Part shown: in pieces, positions 54,962 to 62,497 of the stretch
How positions within the stretch are numbered: the first letter of the stretch is position 1
Layout of the letters: each line of letters starts with the position of its first letter
Source: MPNP01 sp965116235
GTDB taxonomy: Bacteria; Pseudomonadota; Alphaproteobacteria; Rhodobacterales; Rhodobacteraceae
Length of the DNA: 64,000 nucleotides
NCBI GenBank assembly: GCA_965116235.1
Contig: OZ220496.1
Location: 310,001-374,000 of the forward strand
Direction: 5' to 3'
The notes under the pieces: model-generated
Database searches by the model: none
The model's input: the letters and a program-made list of their open reading frames with translations, nothing else
What the model was told of the DNA's origin: nothing
Program-made: the position numbers and the translations under genes

Positions 54962-55173
54962 CAATTGGACTTCTCCTCTTTGAATTAAATTGTTCCAACA
55001 TTATGCGGTGATAGCAGCGGCGACTTTCCAACTTTCGCAAGCCTCGGGATGGCGGTGAAACTATATGTTCGATTTTCACTCTTTTAATGTAATTATTTTA
55101 CAATATATGTTTGATATTATAGCATTCAATTGTCAAATTTTAATTGCAAGAGTTGAAGCGGTGAGATGTAATC
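54962..55173. promoter_or_regulatory. Divergent A+T-rich promoter region between CBASS and Xre-ImmA genes
   Basis: About 210 bases, markedly A+T-rich from 55060 to 55140, between two diverging operons. It must hold both promoters. TTGATATTATAGCATTC-like sequence near 55115 is a candidate -10 region for the plus strand. Possible autoregulation by the Xre protein is inferred from family habit. Confidence 0.45.
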
Positions 55174-56412
55174 ATGAACAGGATGGAACTAGGATTAAGG
55201 TTGAAGTCGATCCGCGAGTTTCGTGGCCTTAGCCAGCGGTCTGTGGCCGACGCGTTAAACCTCCCTCGCACGGCTATCACGCAACTTGAAACTGGCAATC
55301 GATCTGTATCAACCCTTGAATTGACCAAACTTGCCAAACTCTATTTATGCCCTATCACTGACCTTCTTCAGGATAAGGAGAGAGATGGGGACAAAGATGT
55401 TTTGCTTGCTCTTTACCGTGCAGTTCCCAAGCTAAAAAAAGATTCCTTTGCGCGTGATCAAATCGCCCTTTGTACTTACCTCTGTGCTGAGGGCGTCGTA
55501 CTCCGGCACCTTCTAGGGTATGATCACCAACACGGCCCGCCCAATTATAAGATGCATCATCCAAGATCATCCGCAGATGCCGTGTCCCAAGGCGAGGAAG
55601 TAGCTGTACAGGAGCGAAACCGACTGAGTATTGCTCACACTCCGATTGGCAATATACCCAAACTGATTGCCACCCAGGGCATATGGGCATCTGAAGTCTT
55701 GCTTCCTGACTCTATATCGGGGCTGTTCCTGCGTCATCCGAGCGTCGGGCTTGCAATTCTCGTGAATTCGTCCCACGGGAAAAGGCGAAAACGCTTTTCA
55801 TACGCTCATGAATACGCTCATGCCCTACTCGACCGAAACACCGGTACAAGGATTTCTAGCACAAAAAACCTGTCCGAATTGGTCGAAAAACGTGCCAACG
55901 CTTTTGCAGCAGCCTTTCTCATGCCAAGGAATGGAATCCACTCTTGTCTCCGGAATCTCAACAAGGGAGGGCCAAGCCGCCAAGACCATGCCGTATTTGA
56001 TGCAGCAAGTGGTGGCTGTACAGAAGCAACACAGCGTGCACATGCCCCATCGCGCCGTATCACTTACAACGACATTGCCTGGATTGCGGACAAGTTTGGC
56101 ACGAACTATCAGGCAGCGGTCTATAGGTTGAAGAGCCTGCGGTACATCACCAACCGCGAATGCAAATATTTGCTTGGCCAAGAAAGCATGGGGCGTGAGT
56201 ATCTTGAGGTGTTGAGCATGTTCACCGATACTGACAGGGACAAAGAACATCACAGTCAGGATCGGGAGCTCCGAAATGAAATCACCTATCTCGCCATTGA
56301 AGCATATCGCCGCGGGGAGATTTCCCGCGGGAAGTTGCTGGAACTGAGTTCATCCCTTTGCATTGATGGCAACAGACTAATCACCCTTGCAAAAGCGGCC
56401 CGCGGTGAATGA
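55174..56412 (+). CDS. Xre regulator fused to an ImmA/IrrE-type metallopeptidase
   Basis: A 412-residue protein. Residues 5-65 are an Xre helix-turn-helix (LKSIREFRGLSQRSVADALN, then TQLETGNR). The C-terminal half has the zinc-peptidase motif HEYAHALL with the downstream EKRANAFAAAFLMP block of COG2856. Such proteins cut a partner repressor in response to a signal or act as antitoxins. Its stop overlaps an ATG as ATGA, followed by a G10 tract and the PIN gene, so the two are likely partners. Confidence 0.88.
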   Translation: MNRMELGLRLKSIREFRGLSQRSVADALNLPRTAITQLETGNRSVSTLELTKLAKLYLCPITDLLQDKERDGDKDVLLALYRAVPKLKKDSFARDQIALCTYLCAEGVVLRHLLGYDHQHGPPNYKMHHPRSSADAVSQGEEVAVQERNRLSIAHTPIGNIPKLIATQGIWASEVLLPDSISGLFLRHPSVGLAILVNSSHGKRRKRFSYAHEYAHALLDRNTGTRISSTKNLSELVEKRANAFAAAFLMPRNGIHSCLRNLNKGGPSRQDHAVFDAASGGCTEATQRAHAPSRRITYNDIAWIADKFGTNYQAAVYRLKSLRYITNRECKYLLGQESMGREYLEVLSMFTDTDRDKEHHSQDRELRNEITYLAIEAYRRGEISRGKLLELSSSLCIDGNRLITLAKAARGE

Positions 56413-56422
56413 CACCGACGCA

Positions 56423-56432
56423 GGGGGGGGGG
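56423..56432 (+). repeat. G10 homopolymer tract between the ImmA/IrrE and PIN genes
   Basis: Ten G run directly into the AGG of the PIN gene's ribosome site. Tract length would alter the spacing between the upstream stop and the PIN start. From the overlapping ATG at 56409, lengths 9, 10 and 11 all fail to enter the PIN frame, so the effect would be on initiation, not on frame. Confidence 0.65.
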
Positions 56433-56438
56433 AGGTAG

Positions 56439-56942
56439 TTGTCGATCATTGCAATTGACTCCTCTGTCCTCATCAATTTTCTGTGCATTGATCGGACAGA
56501 CCTGCTCGTTAGTTACTCGCGTGACTTCGTGGCAACCGATCATGTGACAGCAGAAATCACTGACCACTATTCCGATCAACAGCAGCGTCTTGCCAAGGTC
56601 CTTGGATCCGGCGGCCTCTCAGAGATTTCCATTGTCACGCGGAAGGAACTTGAGCTCTTCGAATCATTGTTTGCAATCGGTCGACTTGGGGCAGGGGAGT
56701 GTTCAACTATCGCACTCGCAATCAGCCGTGCCTTCACCCTGACAATTGATGACCGGGTTGCCATTAAATGGGCACACATCAAGGATGCAACACTTCGTAT
56801 CATCACAACACAGGATCTGATTATCTCGTTCATTCAAGAAGGTTTGCTTGACATCGAAGCTGCCGACCGCATCAGGCATCGATGGGCGACTCAACACCGC
56901 TTTCAACTTAAGTTGCATAGCTTTCGTGACCTGACCCGGTAG
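56439..56942 (+). CDS. PIN-domain (DUF3368-like) nuclease, probable toxin
   Basis: A 167-residue PIN-fold protein. Acidic active-site residues are seen in IIAIDSSVLINFL (Asp), DHVTAEI (Glu), GAGECSTIALA (Glu) and LTIDDRVAI (Asp). PIN proteins cut RNA. The start is TTG 56439, close behind GGAGG; no ATG is available in frame after the TAG at 56436. It follows the Xre-ImmA/IrrE gene by 26 bases, a known type of toxin-antitoxin-like pairing. Confidence 0.8.
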   Translation: MSIIAIDSSVLINFLCIDRTDLLVSYSRDFVATDHVTAEITDHYSDQQQRLAKVLGSGGLSEISIVTRKELELFESLFAIGRLGAGECSTIALAISRAFTLTIDDRVAIKWAHIKDATLRIITTQDLIISFIQEGLLDIEAADRIRHRWATQHRFQLKLHSFRDLTR

Positions 56943-57570
56943 TTCTTCGCAGAAGTCACTATCAGCACGGTTCAAGCCTCCAACTTTACTTGCAGATTTG
57001 CTATACGATCGGGGGAGGGCACGAACAGCGATCATTCCAGACCCGTTCAGCCTGTTCCACAAGCGCTGTTCAAAGGGAATTATTGACCTGCGGTCGAAGC
57101 GGCTTCAGGCCATCATAACCTCCATAACCGGTTGAAACCACGCTTCGCACAAATATTTCACGAATGGTCCACAATTTTGGGTCAAGCTCTGAAATATAAG
57201 ATTTCTTGGCCCGGGTACCTTGTCTGTTTAGAATTACAGACCGTAAGGTTCCGATCGAACCTATCTCTACGGTCTTGCTCTCTTCTCCGCCAAGCCACTA
57301 TTCAGTTCCCAGGTGGCCGTAGGAATGTTCTGGAACGGTGGCAAGGATACACAAGTTTGTCAGCCTGTATCACAATTTGTGAACTACTGAATCCTTCTGA
57401 CATAACGTTACACAGCACAACACCGGGCCGCTCCGACGAAACTATGGACTCTCTTATATCGGAAGTCTCAATCTGTGAGGTCTTAAAAACGGATTATATT
57501 TGAGAGTTGTGGCCTTTATTTTGTCGCTTGGTCCACTATTGTAGTTGCAACCATCTGCAATGATGGCTTT
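56943..57570. other. Intergenic, no supported gene
   Basis: About 630 bases between the PIN gene and tRNA-Met. A 123-codon frame at 57132-57503 on the plus strand has no domain I recognise and no clear ribosome site. Nothing else is supported. It may contain remnants of mobile DNA. Confidence 0.45.
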
Positions 57571-57647
57571 GGCGGAGTAGCTCAGTCGGTTAGAGCAGCG
57601 GAATCATAATCCGCGTGTCGGGGGTTCAAGTCCCTCCTCCGCTACCA
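57571..57647 (+). tRNA. tRNA-Met (CAT)
   Basis: A 77-base cloverleaf with an encoded CCA. The acceptor stem is GGCGGAG/CTCCGCT, the D-loop AGCTCAGTCGGTTAGAGC, the anticodon loop ATCATAA (anticodon CAT) on a GCGGA/TCCGC stem, and the T arm has GGTTCAAGTCC. The first pair is G-U, so it lacks the C-A mismatch of the initiator and is taken as the elongator. The sequence is typical of alphaproteobacteria. It could be an integration site, but no repeated 3' end was found in the window. Confidence 0.95.
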
Positions 57648-57949
57648 TCGCCGCGTTCTGTACCACGCTTGACCCCCAAAGCGGTGCACGTCGTGAAGGT
57701 GATTGGATGACTGCTCATTCTCGGCGATTTGACAGGACTGACATGCGTTGCACGCCACGTGAATAAACGAGTCACTTTGACTGAATGGCAATTGAGGTTC
57801 ACACCGTACTGTCCTGGCCACTGAATGAATTGAAGGCACCGCTGACAGCCGTAAACTGTCGAGGACGGCCGTGCTTTCAGGCATCTTGACACAGACCGCA
57901 CGCTCTGCCAATGTATAGGTGGGCAGGATTCCACCAAAAGAGGAAAATC

Positions 57950-59460
57950 ATGACGGGCACATTTCATAGGGGTCGCCTGCGCACGTTCACCATTGAAGAA
58001 GATCGAGATCTCAACCCGGTCTTCGCTGGGCGTCGTGACATTCGCCAAATCATCGTAGACAAATGTGAACTCATCACTGAACGTCATCTGGATGAGACCT
58101 TAGCTCGGTCTCCTGCCGGCGGCATGACCCAACTCATTCAGGGACCGCCCGGCATTGGTAAGACATCACTTCTCGAAAAAATCCGAGAGGACTGCATTCT
58201 GAGAATGCGGTCGAATACCTCAAGACACAAGATCATGCCTATCGGGCCGCTTGCACCCGACGATCTCGAAAGTTCGCAGATCGGCATCAAGATTCAAAGG
58301 TCGATTAACGATTTGTCACAAAGGATCAGCTTACGCAGGGCTGGGAACCTTATGCGCGACGTTGCGCAGATCTTTACGTCTCTTGGAGTTCACGGATTCA
58401 GCGTGGGAGTCGATCTGAAAAGGGAGATCCGCCTCAATGTTCCAACCGACTTTACAATCCTACTCTTGATTGACGAAGTGCAGACTCTGGATCTAATTGA
58501 CAGTTCTGAACCGGCCGCATTGCTACGTCGACTCCATGTTGGTAGCGACAGATACCCGATCTTGCCTGTCTTGGCTGGGTTATCGAACAGCACAAACGTA
58601 ATTGAAACAGCTGGAATTTCCCGGCTGGGTGACGGAGCCATCCACAGGCTGCCACCCCTGAATGACCAGGAGGTCCAGGCGTCCATGCATCTCTTTGCTA
58701 CGCATTTCGGCATACAGGGAGATCCAGATCTTGTGGAAAGATGGGGACAAATCATCGGAAACTGGTGCGACGGCTGGCCCAAGCACCTTCAGAATTCCAT
58801 GAAGAGTCTGGGTGAGGAATTGCTTCTGCACGAGGGCGATCTCAGGCGGATCGACGCCTCAAGGGTCCAGCGAAAGTCGGCAATGCGACGAACAAACTAT
58901 TACATGACCCGATTCGGACCGTTCTACACTGACCCTGACATGATCGGCATGATCATGGCCCAGATTGGTCTACAACCGCAACGCGCCGCGGACATTCGAG
59001 CCGCCATAAAAAAACGGCGGCTGATCCCCGGTGGACCAATTTGCCTTATCCTGACTTCAACGACCTGCTTCGCTACGGACTCATTGACCTGAATCTAACA
59101 ACTCGCCGGCACGGGTATGTCTGTCCTATCCCATCCCTGCACTCTTTTGCCGTGGCCCAAACTGGAAACGATTTGCATCCATGTACCTACGAAGGAGCTA
59201 TGGACGAGATCAGCGATTGCCTGAACGAAGGGCAGGATGTGAATGCGCGCGATGCTTGGGACCGAACGCCTTTGCACCTTGCCTCCGCTGGGAACTGGCC
59301 GGATGTTGTTCAAGTTTTGCTTGATGCCGGGGCGGACCCAGAGTGCCGTGATCATCAAGGCCGACTGCCACTGGATATGGCTCCAGACGGCTCCGTGATC
59401 CGATTATACCTTGCCGAGCTAACATCAGGATACGACGAACCTCCCTTGCCAGAAACATGA
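57950..59460 (+). pseudogene. AAA ATPase with ankyrin repeats, second copy (frameshifted)
   Basis: Paralogue of the ATPase at 32025. ATG 57950 follows GAGGAAAATC. The order is DLNPVFAGRRDIRQII, Walker A GPPGIGKTSLL, Walker B ILLLIDEVQTL, ILPVLAGLSNSTNVIETAGI, then WPKHLQNSMKSLG. Near 59030-59045 the frame is lost (first frame ends at 59092). The next frame continues with DFNDLLRYGLIDL, CPIPSLHSFAVAQTG and two or three ankyrin repeats (RTPLHLASAGNWPDVVQVLL) to 59460. One base change would restore a protein of about 500 residues. It has fewer ankyrins than the element copy, and no inverted ends are found around it. Confidence 0.8.
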
Positions 59461-59589
59461 AGCGACCCGGAAAAGTTTGTCCCCCTTTTTCAGTAACCCA
59501 AAGCAATGTGATCCAACCTTAAGCTCTATACCCTCTTTTTGCCTACCACTCCAATGAGTGGCACACGATTTCACTTGTTCTCCACAAGG

Positions 59590-61473
59590 CTAATGAGACG
59601 ATAGTATTTTTCGATTTCTTACTAACCCAGGGTCTGTAGCCTCAATCAGATCAAGTATCGGTACAAGCTCGTAGGGTGCTATCTGAGAATCATTTAGGAT
59701 GATTGCGTCAAGCATGTCCAGTACTTCAGCCGGATACTTGGCAGTCAACGGCTTCTCGTCCGAGCCTTTTGGGTAAAAAGGACGCAGCCAGTGATCTTCA
59801 CACTTTACCTGAACAAGGAATCGACGGACCACTTTCAGTACTCGGGGAAAGCTGTTGTCGGTTTTGGCGAGGAGGCTTATCCATGCAAAAACCATGTAAG
59901 TTGTCTTGAACTTGCGTTCTTTTGGCCAAGCTTTTTCAATGAAAGGAATGATGTACCTATCCCAACCGCCGTCTTCCTTCTGACCAATCTGTGTGAGGCA
60001 GATCGTAGCTGTACGGCGGCTTTCGTCGGTCATGGCTTGGATGCACCGACGGGCCTCTTTCCAACTTAAGCCATCAGGCTCTTTACATCTGAAAATGGCC
60101 AGTTTGATGACCATCCTGGCTGCAATATTGACTGAACTTTGATTCCAACCATACTGATTGATCTTGGGGAATATTTCTCGTAGCATTGGTTTCAGTTGCC
60201 TCCCAATATCCGGCGGAGGAAATCTATTTCCGACAGCCAACAGATAGCCGTTCCAAGCAGGTTCAGCTTTCGGATGATTGAAATCAAACCAAGGGATCAC
60301 TTCCGTGTGAACCCACTCAGGATCAAGATGATACAACCAAGAAATCCGAGTAGTGATAGTCGCTACAACATGATCGCAACCCTCAGCGGGCGCTTCAAGC
60401 AGTCGCTTTAACCGGAACCTGAATTCTGATGGTATTCCATGGGCCTGCGAGAGCTTCAATAAATCCAGAGCATCAATCCATCCGTGGGCAATTTTTCCGA
60501 CAGGCGAATTGATCGCATGCTCATACGTCCGCCGTGACGATTGCATCACTTTTTCGTCTGTCGGGGCCTCATAAATCCAACTGTTGAGCGCTGAGCCTTC
60601 GTCCGACACAAGCCCTTTAACGATTGAATCAAAGACACACCAAGCAAGTTTTGGATCGTTCCCGTAGATCTTCTTAAAATTGGTTTCGATATGACTGGCC
60701 AGCGGATTGTTCAGAGCTCGAACAGTCGCATCTGGAAGGCGGGATATCCTGAGGAGAAAAACTCGATTCAGTCGCGGAGTGACTTCTTTCGGCCAATTTT
60801 CGATCAACTGCTTCCATTCTTCTGGAGGGTATTTCTTTTGCCTTGAAGCATGGGAAAGACTTGCCAAGGCCTTTCTTGGGTTCTTTACTACCAAACCGAT
60901 AAATGGTTGCCTCTCCACAAAGGCCCCGCGTGCCGTCCCACTTTTGGATCTCGCCGTTGCCAAGATGTCTCTGACGGCCACATTTTCCAAAATGTTGGGA
61001 TTGATGTCCTGTCTAACCCAACCGAATTGCGTTCTGGACTCCTCAACGACATTTTCCGCCCAGCGATCATCCCATTCCGGAATTCGGGATATCATCTTAG
61101 CAAGCTGATCTGATTGCCTGTCAGATAACCGATAACCTTTATGCTTGAGCCGCAATTCAAGACACCTCGTATAGCACACTGAAACATAGTTCTTATTTCT
61201 TGGATAGTCTTCCTTAGACCAATGGCCCATCTTGTCGGGTCCGGCCAACAATCGTTCGGTCAAGGCGACTTTTGTCTCTTCTGTAAATTCCGGCCATCGC
61301 TCAACCAGAAAAAAAAGAAGCTCTCGCCGAACTTGAGAATCCCATAAATCATCCTGACCAAATTCCATTACCAAACCTGCAGCTTCATTGGCTTCAAAAA
61401 CCTTTGCGTCGTCGAGAACAAAGAGTTTCAGTTTGCGGAAAAAAAATTGGGGATTATAACCTTGACAAAGCAA
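59590..61473 (-). CDS. Large helical protein of unknown function, 5' end cut by an IS
   Basis: About 620 residues, Trp-, Lys- and Arg-rich and almost wholly helical, without a recognised catalytic motif. It resembles the long helical C-terminal regions of SIR2-type and similar defence proteins, but this is an impression only. The IS1595 left end at 61449 lies at its N-terminus, so the first codons (MLCQGYNP) come from IS sequence and the real N-terminal domain is missing. Its place among defence genes suggests a truncated anti-phage protein. Confidence 0.6.
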   Translation of the reverse strand: MLCQGYNPQFFFRKLKLFVLDDAKVFEANEAAGLVMEFGQDDLWDSQVRRELLFFLVERWPEFTEETKVALTERLLAGPDKMGHWSKEDYPRNKNYVSVCYTRCLELRLKHKGYRLSDRQSDQLAKMISRIPEWDDRWAENVVEESRTQFGWVRQDINPNILENVAVRDILATARSKSGTARGAFVERQPFIGLVVKNPRKALASLSHASRQKKYPPEEWKQLIENWPKEVTPRLNRVFLLRISRLPDATVRALNNPLASHIETNFKKIYGNDPKLAWCVFDSIVKGLVSDEGSALNSWIYEAPTDEKVMQSSRRTYEHAINSPVGKIAHGWIDALDLLKLSQAHGIPSEFRFRLKRLLEAPAEGCDHVVATITTRISWLYHLDPEWVHTEVIPWFDFNHPKAEPAWNGYLLAVGNRFPPPDIGRQLKPMLREIFPKINQYGWNQSSVNIAARMVIKLAIFRCKEPDGLSWKEARRCIQAMTDESRRTATICLTQIGQKEDGGWDRYIIPFIEKAWPKERKFKTTYMVFAWISLLAKTDNSFPRVLKVVRRFLVQVKCEDHWLRPFYPKGSDEKPLTAKYPAEVLDMLDAIILNDSQIAPYELVPILDLIEATDPGLVRNRKILSSH

Positions 61474-62469
61474 TGTTGAATTCCTACTATCTCACTACAA
61501 GAAAACAGGACAAGGAATTTGACCATGACAACGAAGTCGGCACCCGGAAAAGCGTTCCGCAAGGGCATATCCCTCTTTCAACTGGGACAGCTGTTTCCCA
61601 ACGAGCAATCGGCCAAGAAATGGTTCGAGCACGTCATCTGGCAAGGTCGGGGTCCGACCTGCCCCAAGTGCAAGGGTCACAAGCATTACACCCTGACAAG
61701 CGATGTGTCCGCTGACTACGAATGTGTCGATTGCAAGTATCAATACACGGTGCGCATCGGAACGGTCATGTATCGCTCCAAGTTGCCCTATCGGACCTGG
61801 CTGTATGCCATCTACCTCTTTACGACATCCCTGAAGGGGGTCTCCAGCATGAAGTTGCATCGGGACCTGGGCATATCCCAAAAGACCGCCTGGAAATTGT
61901 TGCAGAAGATTCGGGAAGGTTTTGCTCAGGGCGATGACCTGTTCACGAACATAGCCGAAGTGGACGAGATGTTTGTCGGTGGCAAGGAAAGCAACAAGCA
62001 TGACAAGGACAAGCAGAACCAGGGACGAGGCAGTGTCGGCAAGTCCATAATCGTTGGCGTCAAGGAACGGGACAGCAAGAAGGTGAAGGCCAAGGTGATC
62101 CCGGATACCAAGAAGATGACCCTGCATCAGTTCATCAAGGATACCGTCGAGGAAGGGTCCAAGGTCTACACGGACGAGTTTCCGTCCTATCAGGGCCTGA
62201 AGAAATACTGTCACGCCAGCGTGTGGCACCGGGCCAACATCTATGTGTGGGACGGGATTCACACCAACGGCATCGAGTCATTCTGGTCCATGTTCAAGCG
62301 CGCCCACAAGGGTGTTTATCACAAGATGAGCAAGAAGCATCTGTGGCGTTATGTGAACGAGTTTGCCACGCGGCAGTGCATAAGGGAACTGGACACGATG
62401 GCGATCATGGCCAATATCGCGTTTAACTTTGTGGGCAAGCAGTTGCCCTACAAGAAGCTGATAGTGTGA
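61449..62469 (+). mobile_element. IS1595-family insertion sequence (right end not found)
   Basis: The left end GGGGATTATAACCTTGAC at 61449 interrupts the helical-protein gene. The transposase is intact. No matching inverted end appears between the transposase stop and the methylase gene 28 bases later, so the right end is lost or strongly diverged. The left end shares GGGG-TTATA-C-TGAC with the terminal repeats of the element at 31987-34620. Confidence 0.7.
61525..62469 (+). CDS. IS1595-family (ISXO2-like) transposase
   Basis: A 314-residue transposase. An N-terminal zinc ribbon is seen as PTCPKCKGHKHYTL and YECVDCKYQYTV. The ISXO2-like DDE domain follows: ITEVDEMF-type motif as IAEVDEMFVGGKE (first Asp), VYTDEFPSYQGLKKY (second Asp), HTNGIESFWSMFKRAHKG (Asn/Glu site). 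ATG 61525 follows AAGGA by nine bases. It appears intact and is the only complete transposase in the window, so it could act on related ends elsewhere. Confidence 0.92.
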   Translation: MTTKSAPGKAFRKGISLFQLGQLFPNEQSAKKWFEHVIWQGRGPTCPKCKGHKHYTLTSDVSADYECVDCKYQYTVRIGTVMYRSKLPYRTWLYAIYLFTTSLKGVSSMKLHRDLGISQKTAWKLLQKIREGFAQGDDLFTNIAEVDEMFVGGKESNKHDKDKQNQGRGSVGKSIIVGVKERDSKKVKAKVIPDTKKMTLHQFIKDTVEEGSKVYTDEFPSYQGLKKYCHASVWHRANIYVWDGIHTNGIESFWSMFKRAHKGVYHKMSKKHLWRYVNEFATRQCIRELDTMAIMANIAFNFVGKQLPYKKLIV

Positions 62470-62497
62470 GATGTTCGGTATCAGGCGGCCAGCTGAA

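Noticed and set aside
57571..57647. tRNA-Met as initiator tRNA
   Set aside because: The acceptor stem has a G-U first pair, not the unpaired C1-A72 expected of a bacterial initiator.
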